Shown piece after piece: positions 52,557 through 62,655 of a DNA stretch of 64,000 bases. Each line of letters starts with the position of its first letter. The first letter of the stretch is position 1. The stretch is from positions 186,001 to 250,000 of the forward strand of contig NZ_CP085636.1 in the NCBI RefSeq assembly GCF_027571385.1. The letters are read 5' to 3'. The notes under the pieces were generated by a model. It was not told the origin of the DNA. It did not search any database and saw only the letters and a program-made list of their open reading frames with translations. The translations under genes and the position numbers were made by a program. Source of the stretch: Shewanella sp. MTB7. Lineage in GTDB: Bacteria > Pseudomonadota > Gammaproteobacteria > Enterobacterales > Shewanellaceae.

Positions 52557-53327
52557 TTATGTCAGTGGCTGAACTGATTGATAACCTAGCATGAAGTGTT
52601 GCCAATTATCTTGAGTAAATTCAAGGGTGCTAAGTATCCCTTTCTCTTTATTAAATGAGCGTAATAAGCGCTCCAAATTGGCATTTTGCCATGTGGTATC
52701 AGGTGTGCGGATCTCGCCTCTGTCAAAATCAATGAGATAGAAGTTATCATCTGCGATAAGAATATTTTTGGCATTTAAGTCGGCATGGTAGACACCACGT
52801 TGGTGGAATTTGGCAATACAGGTGCCCAGTTGCTGCCACTGTGTGTCTGACATAGCAGTTTGACTCAGTTTAGCCACCAAATCTTGTGCTCCCGCCACTC
52901 GTTCTATAATGAGATCGGCACGATAATGCAGGCCGTGTCGTTCTACGTTAGCAGCGATAGGTTTCGGAACAGGGAAGCCTTCACTATAAAGCTGAGCCAG
53001 CAATGTAAGTTCGGATACGGCTCTGGTTTTGCTTAGGCCGGTATAGAAATAGCTGTCTTTGCTTAATTTCGCCATCATTCCACCACGATAGTAATGTCGC
53101 AGTACCCATTGGCTGTCACCTGTTTCAGTCAGGTTCGGTTTGACAAACCACGTGGTGTAACGGCCTTTTGATGAGCCTGTTATTGCCGATTTTTGCAGCC
53201 AAAACTCCATGGTAAACCAATCTCTGCAGATCGTATCCGGTGTGGGGGGGCAAAAAGCGATTGAACCTTGTGGCGTTTCTTTGAACTGCATTTTTGTTCG
53301 CTCTGTCACAGGAGTTTGAGTGGGCAT
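52557..53327 (-). CDS. kdkA: 3-deoxy-D-manno-octulosonic acid (Kdo) kinase
   Basis: Phosphorylates the Kdo residue of the LPS inner core at O-4, in organisms that have a single phosphorylated Kdo such as Haemophilus, Vibrio and Shewanella. Kinase-like residues: the lysine region WVLRHYYRGGMMAKL, catalytic GVYHADLNAKNIL and metal-binding LIDFDRGEIR. Length 256 aa. A downstream ATG (MQFKETPQGS, 36 bp in) is a possible start closer to the family norm. It is convergent with the IclR gene and faces away from the heptosyltransferase gene. Confidence 0.94.
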   Translation of the reverse strand: MPTQTPVTERTKMQFKETPQGSIAFCPPTPDTICRDWFTMEFWLQKSAITGSSKGRYTTWFVKPNLTETGDSQWVLRHYYRGGMMAKLSKDSYFYTGLSKTRAVSELTLLAQLYSEGFPVPKPIAANVERHGLHYRADLIIERVAGAQDLVAKLSQTAMSDTQWQQLGTCIAKFHQRGVYHADLNAKNILIADDNFYLIDFDRGEIRTPDTTWQNANLERLLRSFNKEKGILSTLEFTQDNWQHFMLGYQSVQPLT

Positions 53328-53480
53328 AGGGGCTGGCTTATCTTTGTTTTAGGTTGGAAAACTGACACTATTCTACAGTAACTTAACCTAGGTTGATTCT
53401 TTAAATCCTGATAAGTTTGGCACCTTGGTGATTCTCCTTTAAACTCACCTTGTTTTTATTTCAAGATCAACACGAACTCT

Positions 53481-54521
53481 ATGACTTTAAACCTGAATAG
53501 TATTAACTCTCTTTGCTTACTTCGTTTGTCAGCTATTGGCGATGTATGTCATGCAGTGGCTATGGTGCAAGCGATACAGCAACAATATCCCGATCTCAAA
53601 ATCACTTGGGTGATAGGTAAGGTTGAATATCAACTGCTCAAGCATCTGCCTGATGTCGAGTTTGTTATTTTTGATAAGTCACAGGGTTGGAAAAGTTACT
53701 TCAACCTACGAAAAGCACTCTCTGGTCAGAGGTTTGATGTGCTATTGCATATGCAAGTAGCCTTGAGAGCAACGATAGCTTCGTTAGCCATTTCAGCCAA
53801 GGTTCGCATTGGCTTTGATCGTGCCCGTGCCAAAGAAGGGCAGTGGCTGGTGACCAACCAGAGAGTTGAAGCCTTAGATACTCCTCATGTGCTTGAAGGT
53901 TTTATGGGCTTTGCTAAGTTACTTGGTGTGACTGATCTGACTCCTAGATGGAATATTCCTGTGCCAGCTGCGGATACAGAATTTGCCAAGAATATGATCC
54001 CTGATGGGGATAAAACCTTAGTGATCTGTGCTGCTGCGAGTAAGGCTGAACGTAACTGGTTACCTGAACGCTATGCTGCGGTTGCCGAACATGCAATATC
54101 GAAAGGCTATAGAGTGATGCTTTGTGGTGGGCCAACAGAGTTAGAAAAAGTATTGGCAGCGCAGATCATTAATCATTGTTCTGCACCACTGGAAAATCAG
54201 GTGGGTAAAACTTCTCTCACTCAGCTGTTGGCTATATTAAAACAAGCCACAATCGTGTTAGCGCCGGACACTGGTCCAGCTCATATGGCTGTAACCCAAG
54301 GCACACCCGTTATTGGCCTTTATGCTCACTCTAACCCAGGACGAACAGGCCCCTATTTGAGTCTGAATAATGTCGTGAGTGTGTATGATGAAGTCATAGC
54401 CGAACAACATCCAGATAAGCTAATCTCATGGGGAACACGTGCTAAAGGTGCTGATTTGATGGAGTTGATTCAACTCGAACCTGTTTTGCAAGTGTTTGAT
54501 CGGATTGGGGCTGAGACTTAA
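53481..54521 (+). CDS. LPS heptosyltransferase (glycosyltransferase family 9)
   Basis: ADP-heptose-using GT-B glycosyltransferase of LPS inner-core synthesis, cytoplasmic face of the inner membrane. The GT9 front LCLLRLSAIGDVCHAVAMV and the ADP-heptose-site stretch VLAPDTGPAHMAVTQGTPVIGLYAHSNP (split here into its usual parts TGPAHMA and GTPVIGLY) are clear. 346 aa. In Shewanella it could be heptosyltransferase I or II; I do not choose. It meets the oppositely directed family-2 glycosyltransferase gene with only 5 bp between stops. Confidence 0.92.
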   Translation: MTLNLNSINSLCLLRLSAIGDVCHAVAMVQAIQQQYPDLKITWVIGKVEYQLLKHLPDVEFVIFDKSQGWKSYFNLRKALSGQRFDVLLHMQVALRATIASLAISAKVRIGFDRARAKEGQWLVTNQRVEALDTPHVLEGFMGFAKLLGVTDLTPRWNIPVPAADTEFAKNMIPDGDKTLVICAAASKAERNWLPERYAAVAEHAISKGYRVMLCGGPTELEKVLAAQIINHCSAPLENQVGKTSLTQLLAILKQATIVLAPDTGPAHMAVTQGTPVIGLYAHSNPGRTGPYLSLNNVVSVYDEVIAEQHPDKLISWGTRAKGADLMELIQLEPVLQVFDRIGAET

Positions 54522-54526
54522 TTATT

Positions 54527-55306
54527 TCACTCTTTTTTTGGGGGAGCTAAGCTTTCACTGTGGTAATAATAGAGTTCATATAATTTAGCCTCTTTAATAA
54601 AAGCATAATAGGCGTCCATAATAGCGAGTATAAATCCCCTCATGCCAGAAAATATTTTACGCTGAAGAAAGTATTCTTTGAAAAATATGAGGGGAAATAT
54701 AGTGACAAGTTTAAGGTAGGAAAAACGCTTGTTTTTGTTGAATTTCTCATTCGACTTTAGCGTTGAGTAGGTGTTGTTTTTCTTGGTGATGGTTTCAATT
54801 GAGCCATAACCATAGTGGTCAAATGTTTCTTCTATAAACATTTCAGTGCCATTTACTGTGGCGCTTTCATGGGCTAATAGAGACTCATCGAAGTGAGATT
54901 TAGTTCGTTTATAGAATCTATGGTTGTTAGGCTTTTTACTCCAAGAAGAAAGTGACTTTCCCATAAATATATCGTTGCGCCAAAACCGAACACTGTCTGC
55001 TGAATCTTGTTCCATGATGGTTTGTAAGGCTTGGATCAGCTTCTCATTTATCACTTCATCCCCATCTAAATTCAGTACCCATTCATTACGACATAAACAC
55101 ATAGCATATTGTTTTTGTTTCGCATACCCCATCCACGGATGGTAGTGAATTTTAGCCCCGTACTGCTCAGCAATTTTTATGGTGTTGTCAGTACTTCCTG
55201 AATCCACAATTATGATTTCATCCATGTCGGATATACTTAATAACGTCTTTTCTAGATGTTCTTCTTCGTTTTTAGTGATAATAAAGACGCTAATAGGTAA
55301 TGCCAT
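54527..55306 (-). CDS. LPS core glycosyltransferase, family 2 (WaaE/KdtX-like)
   Basis: GT-A glycosyltransferase adding a sugar, often glucose, to the inner-core heptose. Nucleotide-sugar site SVFIITKNEEEHLEKTL, DEIIIVDSGSTDNT, and the metal-binding motif in WVLNLDGDEVIN. The C-terminal third has hydrophobic stretches (LVTIFPLIFFKEYFL, GMRGFILAIMDAYYAFI) typical of the WaaE/KdtX type. 259 aa. A 170-bp intergenic region separates its start from the divergent family-25 gene and must hold both promoters. Confidence 0.9.
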   Translation of the reverse strand: MALPISVFIITKNEEEHLEKTLLSISDMDEIIIVDSGSTDNTIKIAEQYGAKIHYHPWMGYAKQKQYAMCLCRNEWVLNLDGDEVINEKLIQALQTIMEQDSADSVRFWRNDIFMGKSLSSWSKKPNNHRFYKRTKSHFDESLLAHESATVNGTEMFIEETFDHYGYGSIETITKKNNTYSTLKSNEKFNKNKRFSYLKLVTIFPLIFFKEYFLQRKIFSGMRGFILAIMDAYYAFIKEAKLYELYYYHSESLAPPKKE

Positions 55307-55480
55307 AGGGGATTTATGTAGAGTGAATTGTGAGATTAATGGCGTTATTATAACATTAGATATGGCATTTCAAGAAGGCTGTAGGGATAAAACTGATGCG
55401 AATAGGCTAGATAAATCAACTTTGAATCATGTTAATATACAAGCTCTTTCATTGAGCATTTAAGTATTTGGTTATTTTTG

Positions 55481-56227
55481 ATGAAGTTTAAAATTTTTGT
55501 TATTAATTTGGATTCTAGCCTTGATAGACTGAGTAGCATGCAAGAGCAGTGTGATCGTCTTGGGCTTGAATTTGAACGCGTCTCGGCGGTTAGAGGCAGT
55601 GAACTATCAGAAGGCGATAAATCAAAAATTTATAGTCTGGAACAGAACCTAAAAAAGTATGACAAAGTGCTGAATGATGGCGAAATTGGATGCTATCTGA
55701 GTCATATTCGATGCTGGGAAAAATTGCTTGCTGAAGAGTTGGACTATGCCTTGGTGTTAGAGGATGACGGTATTCTTACCGATGAGCTGCCGTTATTCAT
55801 CACTAAACTGGCAAAGTCGTTTGAACATTGGGATTATATTCTTCTGTCCCACGGCAGAAAAATAAAACCTGTCATCGACAGTTTGGATATGGGCGATGGT
55901 CTTTGGTTACAAAAAGTCCTGAAGCTAAACTCTACGACTACCGGACAATTTATCTCATTCCAAGGAGCTAAAAAGTTAGTGTCGACTGCATTACCTATCT
56001 CTCGACCCGTCGACATGGATATTCAGCATTGGTTTGAAAAGTCTTTGCGTTGCTTCGTTGTGAGTCCATTTCCTGTTCTTACTGGTGATTTTTCGAGTGA
56101 CATCAGTATTGCTGGTGATCGGCGTTTTGTGCAAAAACGACCTTTTAAGCGTATTTGGCAAAAAATAAGATTTGAAGTAATGTTGTTGCTAAACAGGAAT
56201 CAGTTGCCCGATTTACCATCGAAATAG
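55481..56227 (+). CDS. glycosyltransferase family 25 (LPS)
   Basis: LPS galactosyl- or related transferase of family 25. Motifs: FVINLDSSLDRLSSM at the N-terminus, GEIGCYLSHIRCWEKLL and ALVLEDDGILTDE with the metal-binding acidic residues. 248 aa from the ATG at 55481 (a TTG at 55478 opens the same frame). The Shine-Dalgarno is poor. The sugar donor and the acceptor are unknown. First gene of a plus-strand run of three LPS genes. Confidence 0.9.
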   Translation: MKFKIFVINLDSSLDRLSSMQEQCDRLGLEFERVSAVRGSELSEGDKSKIYSLEQNLKKYDKVLNDGEIGCYLSHIRCWEKLLAEELDYALVLEDDGILTDELPLFITKLAKSFEHWDYILLSHGRKIKPVIDSLDMGDGLWLQKVLKLNSTTTGQFISFQGAKKLVSTALPISRPVDMDIQHWFEKSLRCFVVSPFPVLTGDFSSDISIAGDRRFVQKRPFKRIWQKIRFEVMLLLNRNQLPDLPSK

Positions 56228-56331
56228 ACACCTTGTCGTCTCAGCATCTAATCATAAAAATTATCCATCAAGGCATACATTTAGAAACTCTATCTTAGTT
56301 TCTTCTTTTTACTTGGCTACGGAGGCCTGAA

Positions 56332-57423
56332 ATGCGGATTGCAATTGCAATAGATAGTTTAGCTGGAGGGGGAGCAGAAAAAGTGATGCTTACACTGGCT
56401 AAACAGTTTATGGCGATGGGCCATGAAACCCACTTTATTGTTATGCACTCGAGTGTGGTTTACGAGCTGCCGCCAGCGCTCCCTATTCATGTCTGTTTTG
56501 ATGAAAAAGACAAGGACTTTGATCGTGCATTTCGTTTGAAATTTGCTGTTGCTCGATTAAAAGCTAAAATCGCGATGATTGAAGCTGAGGTCGGAAAATT
56601 CGATCTTTTTCTCTCCAATTTAGATAAAACCAATAGACTAATGACTAAAGTCGGGGTGAGTCCGCTATATGTTATCGTCCACGCTTCAGTTGAAGAGGAG
56701 TTGCAACGTAATGCTAAGTTGGGACCCTTTGCCTATTTTAAGAAACGTCAGGCGAAAAAAGCATTAAATGGCCAGCGACTGATCACTGTCTCACAAGGTA
56801 TCGCCGATGAGATTCAAGCTTCTAAGTGGATCACTCCCCTTTCTATTCGGACTATCTATAATCCCTTTGAGTTTAACGATATTACTGAGCTTGCCTCACA
56901 TGAGGTCGCCGATATACCCGCTGGTGATTATCTGATCCATGTTGGTCGGCTAGTTAAGCAGAAACGGCATGACATTTTGTTTCAGGCGATAGCCAAAATG
57001 GAGAATAAGATACCTGTAGTGCTCCTGTGCCATCATCCTCGGAAAGCCTTAAAAATGGCTGAGAAATATGGCGTAAAGCAACGGGTTTCAGTTTTCGGTT
57101 TTCAACGTAATCCGTATCCCTGGATCAAGGGCTCTAAAGGCTTGTTTTTGAGTTCTGATTTTGAAGGGCTTCCTACGGTACTGATTGAAGCGTTAGCGTG
57201 TGGTATTCCCGTCGTGAGCACAGATTGCCCCCACGGTCCGAAGGAGATATTGACGGGTGAGTTGAGCCGCTTTTTGGTGCCAAGAAGAGATCCTGAAGCC
57301 CTTGCTAACAAACTGGATGAAGTGTTAATTTCTCCGCCGGAGTTAAGTGAAATTGATATATTGCACAAAGTTGATGCTGCAAAGATTGCTCAAGAATATT
57401 TAAATTTAGCGAAACAATTTTGA
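56332..57423 (+). CDS. glycosyltransferase family 4 (first of two paralogues)
   Basis: GT-B glycosyltransferase. N-terminal IDSLAGGGAEKVMLTLAKQ is the acceptor-side glycine-rich loop; the donor site is HVGRLVKQKRHDILFQA, then SSDFEGLPTVLIEALACGIPVVS with the family's Glu, then CPHGPKEILTGELSRFLVPRRDPEALA (here in parts: CPHGPKEIL, VPRRDPEAL). 363 aa. The same end pattern occurs in the gene at 58594-59670, which runs in the opposite direction, so the two are paralogues flanking a glycerophosphotransferase-like gene. Confidence 0.92.
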   Translation: MRIAIAIDSLAGGGAEKVMLTLAKQFMAMGHETHFIVMHSSVVYELPPALPIHVCFDEKDKDFDRAFRLKFAVARLKAKIAMIEAEVGKFDLFLSNLDKTNRLMTKVGVSPLYVIVHASVEEELQRNAKLGPFAYFKKRQAKKALNGQRLITVSQGIADEIQASKWITPLSIRTIYNPFEFNDITELASHEVADIPAGDYLIHVGRLVKQKRHDILFQAIAKMENKIPVVLLCHHPRKALKMAEKYGVKQRVSVFGFQRNPYPWIKGSKGLFLSSDFEGLPTVLIEALACGIPVVSTDCPHGPKEILTGELSRFLVPRRDPEALANKLDEVLISPPELSEIDILHKVDAAKIAQEYLNLAKQF

Positions 57424-57437
57424 GTTTGGTGATAACG

Positions 57438-58505
57438 ATGTCGAATAAAATGAGTAAGCGGTATTTGATGTATATCGCTCAAAACTATTCATACGCGGTT
57501 TTAAGGCCCTTGCAACAAGCTATATTGGCGAGGGGCGATCAGGTTTGTTGGTTTTTAGAGGGCAATGAAGTTGATGGAGAGTTTTTGACGCCTAATGAGG
57601 AACGGTTAACTTCAATCGATGCCGTAAAACAATGGCAGCCAGATGCTGTGTTTGTGCCCGGAAATGTAGTACCTAGTTTTATTCCTGGTATAAAAGTTGG
57701 GGTGTTTCATGGGTTTAATGCAGGTAAGATGAATCATAGAGGCCGTGAAGATCACTTTGAAATACGTGATTGTTTCGATCTTTATTGCAGTCAAGGACCA
57801 GCCACAACTTTACCTTTTATTGCACTTGCAGAGAAGTTTGGTACCTTTAATGTCGCCGAAACAGGTTGGCCGACCTTAGATCCAATGTTTCAAGACATTA
57901 ACAATAATCCCTATTTAAGTCGCGAAGATAAAAGGCCAACAGTATTATTTTGCTCTACTTTTTCAAAAAGTTTATCTTGCGCTCCTATTGTTTATGAACA
58001 AATAAAAAAGCTTTCAGAGAAAGGGAATTGGCGTTGGTTGGTACAGTTTCATCCAAAGATGAAATCAGAGGTAGTTGAAAAATATAAAGCACTTGAAAGT
58101 AATAACTTACAGTTTGTTGAAACTGATAATGTATTGCCTCTCTTGCAAGCTGCTGATGTGATGCTGTGTGATACATCATCAATTTTGATCATGTTCTTAT
58201 TGCAGGGTAAACCTGTCGTTACTTTCAATAACAGCACTCAGAGTTCACATCTAGTTAACGTGACTGAACTTGATGAGATTGAAGCTGCATTAGCTAAAGC
58301 GTTAACTCAGCCTCCTGAGCTGATGTCTGAAATTGAACAGTATTGTAATCAGATCCACCCCTTTAGGGATGGACACTCTAGTGAACGAGTATTGGTTGCA
58401 ACAGATAAGCTAATTGAAAATGGGATCGGTGATCTTAAAGCTAAACCAATGAATTTGTTGCGTCATTTGAAAATGCGTAAAAAGCTTAGTTACTGGAAGC
58501 TATAA
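57438..58505 (+). CDS. CDP-glycerol glycerophosphotransferase-like protein
   Basis: Resembles the CDP-glycerol:poly(glycerophosphate) glycerophosphotransferase superfamily: PDAVFVPGNVVPSFIPGIK, VGVFHGFNAGKMN (conserved His-Gly), ETGWPTLDPMF, VLFCSTFSKSL, and VMLCDTSSILIMFLLQGKPVVTF near residue 245 (parts CDTSSI and GKPVVTF). In Gram-positive bacteria the family makes teichoic acid; in Gram-negative LPS loci it may add glycerophosphate or act as a glycosyltransferase. The ATG at 57438 has GGTGA 6 nt upstream; a TTG at 57420 would overlap the previous gene by 4 bp. About 355 aa. A strong terminator follows. Confidence 0.8.
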   Translation: MSNKMSKRYLMYIAQNYSYAVLRPLQQAILARGDQVCWFLEGNEVDGEFLTPNEERLTSIDAVKQWQPDAVFVPGNVVPSFIPGIKVGVFHGFNAGKMNHRGREDHFEIRDCFDLYCSQGPATTLPFIALAEKFGTFNVAETGWPTLDPMFQDINNNPYLSREDKRPTVLFCSTFSKSLSCAPIVYEQIKKLSEKGNWRWLVQFHPKMKSEVVEKYKALESNNLQFVETDNVLPLLQAADVMLCDTSSILIMFLLQGKPVVTFNNSTQSSHLVNVTELDEIEAALAKALTQPPELMSEIEQYCNQIHPFRDGHSSERVLVATDKLIENGIGDLKAKPMNLLRHLKMRKKLSYWKL

Positions 58506-58545
58506 GTGACAAAAGACAGTTATCTCAAACTCGCCAATGTGGACT

Positions 58546-58585
58546 AAAAAGGGATCTAATAGTTAACCTATTACATCCCTTTTTT
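58546..58585. terminator. bidirectional terminator between convergent LPS genes
   Basis: AAAAAGGGAT pairs with ATCCCTTTTT (10 bp), and inside it TAATAG with CTATTA (6 bp), around TTAAC. Both strands end in a T run. Confidence 0.92.
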
Positions 58586-58593
58586 GATATCCA

Positions 58594-59670
58594 TTAATCT
58601 GCACATAAATTGATATATTGCTGCGCGATATATTGGCTTTCAACCTTGGCTTTTATCTCTAAATTCTCCAATGAAGGAGGATTAGCCAAGCACTCCAAAG
58701 CTCGCTTGGCCAATGCTATTGGATCCCTGCGGGGAACAAGGTACTGAGCTAGCTCTCCGGTCAATATTTCACTTGGTCCATGGGGACATTCAGTGCTGAC
58801 TACTGGTGTTTGGCAAATTAACGATTCGATAAGCACTGTTGGTAGGCCTTCAAAATCTGAGCTGAGCAGCATTATTTCGGCTCTGGCGATCCATGCATAG
58901 GGATTACTTTGAAAACCTGGGGTGATAATACGATCTTCTACCCCATATTTTCTTGCCAGTTTATGGGCTTTATCTGGTCGATTAGTGAGTAATACCAGCC
59001 GAGGCGCCGACGGCATAGCTTGAAGGGATTGGAAAAGAATATCTAAGCGTTTCTGACGTGTCACACGGCCTATATGTATCATATAAGGTTCATCGGGAAG
59101 TCCCACTGGTTGCTCTTTTGCCTTTGTTCTTATCTCATCGAGTTTAAAGGGATTGTAGATGGCCTGAACACTGTGAGGTTTTAGCCAGCGAGTCTCTCTG
59201 AGTTCAGTTGCTATGCCATCGGATACGGTGATTATCTTTTTTCCAATCAGAGCTTTTGCTTTGTGCCAGCGTCGAAAAAAATGAACTGGACCACGTTTTA
59301 ATTCCATAATCAGTTCTTGTTTGAGCGCACAGTGGCAAAAGTAATAACAAGGGGAGAAGTCACAGCCACTAACGACAAGATCGCAGTCAGTTGAGTTGCT
59401 GAGAAAAAGAGAAAATGGACCCGCTTTATGTTCTACCGACTGGACGCAAGCCTGTAACTGCTTTTGTTGTGCAGTTAGGGATAATGATTTTTGAGAGTCA
59501 AAGACATAATGGATATGGACATTTTTAGGTGGGGTAAAGTCGCCCTCCTGATTAAAAATGAAAAGGTGCACCTCTTGACCAGCTTCTTGTAAAACTTCGG
59601 CCTGAGTCAAAGCGACTTTGACAGTACCATTAGCGAAGAGGTTATGGCAGAAAATGGCGATTCTTTTCAT
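58594..59670 (-). CDS. glycosyltransferase family 4 (second paralogue)
   Basis: GT-B glycosyltransferase of LPS synthesis, 358 aa. Donor-site stretches: HIGRVTRQKRLDILFQSL, LLSSDFEGLPTVLIESL, CPHGPSEILTGELAQYLVP and RRDPIALAKRALECL. It is closely related to the gene at 56332-57423 but has a weaker N-terminal loop (CHNLFANGTVKVALTQ), lacking the usual GGAE. Its start faces coaD across a 135-bp divergent region. The sugar cannot be predicted. Confidence 0.92.
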   Translation of the reverse strand: MKRIAIFCHNLFANGTVKVALTQAEVLQEAGQEVHLFIFNQEGDFTPPKNVHIHYVFDSQKSLSLTAQQKQLQACVQSVEHKAGPFSLFLSNSTDCDLVVSGCDFSPCYYFCHCALKQELIMELKRGPVHFFRRWHKAKALIGKKIITVSDGIATELRETRWLKPHSVQAIYNPFKLDEIRTKAKEQPVGLPDEPYMIHIGRVTRQKRLDILFQSLQAMPSAPRLVLLTNRPDKAHKLARKYGVEDRIITPGFQSNPYAWIARAEIMLLSSDFEGLPTVLIESLICQTPVVSTECPHGPSEILTGELAQYLVPRRDPIALAKRALECLANPPSLENLEIKAKVESQYIAQQYINLCAD

Positions 59671-59796
59671 TTAGTGTCTTTATACCTGTATCGTGATTTT
59701 GCCGTCATTATACTCATTCTAAAAACAAATTGGTTAATATGGTTCATTCGTGAAACTAAAGTGGGTAAACTGTCGGTTTCTAATTAGGTTTGTTAG

Positions 59797-60282
<486 letters not shown>

Positions 60283-60294
60283 TAGTCAGTTTTT

Positions 60295-61779
60295 ATGTTG
60301 AAATTCTATAGTATAAAGTTCACTGCAGCTTTTCTGTTTCTAAGCTCTTTTTCAGTTTTATCAGCACCTTGGGTAGATGTTTCTGATATCTATTTACGTG
60401 CTGATATTCAAGCTCTAGCTGATGAAGGAGTGATCACGGTTCCTGTTAATACTTATCCCTTAATGTGGTCAGGTATTGCAGTTGATTTGGCTAAGACAGA
60501 GCCATCAACCTTGACCCCAGCCTTAGCACAAGCTTTTGCTCGCGTGAATTTTTACTATCGTAATGCAGTAGGCAATAGAGGTAATACACGCATTAAAGCG
60601 GTAGCTGCCACTGATCCTGCTCGTTTTCAGCATTTTGGTTCTGACTACCGAGAAAAGGGCGAACTGCAGGTTTCCCATGAGTATATGGGTGAGCGCTTCG
60701 CTTATAAGATTGCAGCATCGGCTAATTATGAGCCGACAGATAATAAAGAGTTCCGTTTCGATGACTCCTATTTGGCAATGGCATTAGGTAACTGGATGGT
60801 GACTGTCGGTGCTGTCGAACAGTGGTGGGGCCCTGGTTTTGATTCGGCGATGGCGAGATCGAATAATGCTCGACCTCAACCTTCAGTCATGTTGAGTCGT
60901 AATAATGCTGCTGCATTTGAGACGCCTTGGCTCTCTTGGTTAGGCCCATGGACACTTACAGCTGGGATTAGTCGTTTAGAGGAGGAGCGTGCTATTGCCA
61001 ATCCTCTGCTATGGAACTTTAGAAGTTCACTGCGTCCTTTTAAGCAGTTAGAGATAGGTTTTTCTTGGTCGACCCAATTTTGTGGTGAAGGCCAAGAGTG
61101 TTCACTGGAAAGCGCACTTAAATCGATAACTGGCCAGCGAGACTGTCGTGATGCTGGACCTGGTGGCTGTACTAACTATGGTAACCAGATCGCAGGCTAT
61201 GATGTTCGCTTCAGTGATACCTGGTTCAATGTGCCTTTTGGTGTCTATTACGAACAAACTTGTGAAGATGCTACTGGCTCTGCACCTTGGGATATTGTCG
61301 ACTGTGGACACGCCGGTGGTATCGATACACGCTTTAATTTCGACTCAGCTCAATACAAGTTGTTTTTTGAGTATACAGATACCATGGTTGCCTGCGGTGA
61401 AGATGAAAATGCCTTTAACTGCATGTACGAGCACGGTGATTACCAAAGTGGTTCACGCTATTATGGCAGGGCTTATGGCAGCACCTATGACAGTGACGCC
61501 AAAGTGTATGCGCTAGGGTTAATCGGCCAATTTGCTAACAGCCGTGGCATCACGACGATACTAAGGTATGCGCAGCTCAATAATGATGGCTCAAGTCCAA
61601 GTCATGGCTGGGCACCTCAGTCGCCTAAGGAAGATCTGTTGATGCTGGAACTGAGTTATCGCATGTCGATCTGGAAAGGTATGATGAGTGTTGGTGGTAC
61701 GGTATCTCAATCTGAGTTTGAAGTTGCAGACAAGCAGACCGATGCGACACTATTTGGCACTTATGAGTATCGGTTTTAG
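60295..61779 (+). CDS. Wzi-family (capsule assembly type) outer membrane protein
   Basis: Outer membrane barrel of the Wzi family, which in E. coli anchors capsule polysaccharide. Signal peptide (FTAAFLFLSSFSVLSA), mature start PWVDVSDIYLRADIQALADEG, the family's first domain. Further on: GAVEQWWGPGFDSAMARSNN (parts WWGPGFDS and SNNARP), TAGISRLEEER, and a terminal strand ending YEYRF with the C-terminal Phe expected of barrels. 494 aa. Cysteines (CGEGQEC, CRDAGPGGC) are frequent in the loops and could form periplasmic disulfides. It follows coaD by 12 bp, so they are likely co-transcribed. Confidence 0.9.
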   Translation: MLKFYSIKFTAAFLFLSSFSVLSAPWVDVSDIYLRADIQALADEGVITVPVNTYPLMWSGIAVDLAKTEPSTLTPALAQAFARVNFYYRNAVGNRGNTRIKAVAATDPARFQHFGSDYREKGELQVSHEYMGERFAYKIAASANYEPTDNKEFRFDDSYLAMALGNWMVTVGAVEQWWGPGFDSAMARSNNARPQPSVMLSRNNAAAFETPWLSWLGPWTLTAGISRLEEERAIANPLLWNFRSSLRPFKQLEIGFSWSTQFCGEGQECSLESALKSITGQRDCRDAGPGGCTNYGNQIAGYDVRFSDTWFNVPFGVYYEQTCEDATGSAPWDIVDCGHAGGIDTRFNFDSAQYKLFFEYTDTMVACGEDENAFNCMYEHGDYQSGSRYYGRAYGSTYDSDAKVYALGLIGQFANSRGITTILRYAQLNNDGSSPSHGWAPQSPKEDLLMLELSYRMSIWKGMMSVGGTVSQSEFEVADKQTDATLFGTYEYRF

Positions 61780-61795
61780 GAGAAGGTTCGAGATT

Positions 61796-61817
61796 TTTTA
61801 GGTCCTAGGACCTAAAA
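61796..61817. terminator. palindromic terminator between Wzi-family gene and mutM
   Basis: A perfect 22-bp palindrome with no loop (TTTTAGGTCC and its complement GGACCTAAAA around TAG). ACCTAGAACCTAA follows, an imperfect further copy of the arm. The genes on both sides converge here. Confidence 0.75.
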
Positions 61818-61838
61818 CCTAGAACCTAATCTCTTTCC

Positions 61839-62654
61839 TTATCTCGTCTGACATAAGCCACAGAACACAGTGGCTCTTTGTCCCAGTTTTATCTCACTGA
61901 GCAGATTGCCACATTGGGTACAGGTTTGGCCGCCCCGGCCATAGACATGCAGCTTTTGAGCAAAATATCCTGGCTTACCGTCAGCATTTGTGAAATCTTT
62001 TAACGTTGTCCCACCTTGTTTAATTGCATTAGCCAAGATCTGTTTTATCTCAGACACTAAGATTATCAGGCGTTCTGAATCTACCTTGCCCGCTTCTGTC
62101 TCTGGGTGTATTCCCGCAGCAAACAGGGCTTCATTGGCGTAAATGTTTCCCACTCCGACGACGATATGGTTGTCCATGAGGCAGAGCTTTATCGCCTTCT
62201 TCTTATTCTTTAATGCTTCAGTCAAATAACCTGGGGTGAATGCCTCTGTTAGCGGTTCAGGTCCCAGTTTAGTAAGTAGGGGATGAGCATCGATGGGAAG
62301 TTCATACCATAACCAGGCTCCGAAGCGGCGAGGATCGTTAAAGCGTAATATCTTACCGCTTGCTAAGGCTAAGTCGATATGATCATGTTTCTCCACTGGA
62401 GTTAAGGCTGTCACGATCCTTAAGCTGCCAGACATACCGAGATGCACGATGGTCGTGCCAGCATCTGTGTCAATAAGCAGGTATTTAGCACGGCGGTGTA
62501 CACTACGTATGGTTTGACCGACAATCTGCTGGGCAAGTTCAGGCACAGGCCAACGCAGACTAGCGTTACGTACGGTAAGTCCGGTAACCTCTTGGTCAAT
62601 TAAGTATGGCGAGATCCCCTGTCGGGTCACCTCAACTTCTGGAAGTTCGGGCAT
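61839..62654 (-). CDS. mutM: formamidopyrimidine-DNA glycosylase
   Basis: Removes 8-oxoguanine and formamidopyrimidines from DNA and cuts the strand. 271 aa. The catalytic N-terminus [13 protein letters not shown] is exact (Pro after Met, Glu as third residue), the substrate lysine region [10 protein letters not shown], and the zinc finger [11 protein letters not shown]...CGLC is complete at the C-terminus; the DNA-intercalating stretch [15 protein letters not shown] is present. The upstream small gene ends 1 bp before its ATG, so the two are coupled. Confidence 0.98.
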   Translation of the reverse strand: MPELPEVEVTRQGISPYLIDQEVTGLTVRNASLRWPVPELAQQIVGQTIRSVHRRAKYLLIDTDAGTTIVHLGMSGSLRIVTALTPVEKHDHIDLALASGKILRFNDPRRFGAWLWYELPIDAHPLLTKLGPEPLTEAFTPGYLTEALKNKKKAIKLCLMDNHIVVGVGNIYANEALFAAGIHPETEAGKVDSERLIILVSEIKQILANAIKQGGTTLKDFTNADGKPGYFAQKLHVYGRGGQTCTQCGNLLSEIKLGQRATVFCGLCQTR

Positions 62655-62655
62655 A

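Noticed and set aside
55307..55480. plus-strand frame across the divergent glycosyltransferase promoters
   Set aside because: It overlaps the start of the family-2 gene on the other strand and shows no family features; the region is needed for promoters.
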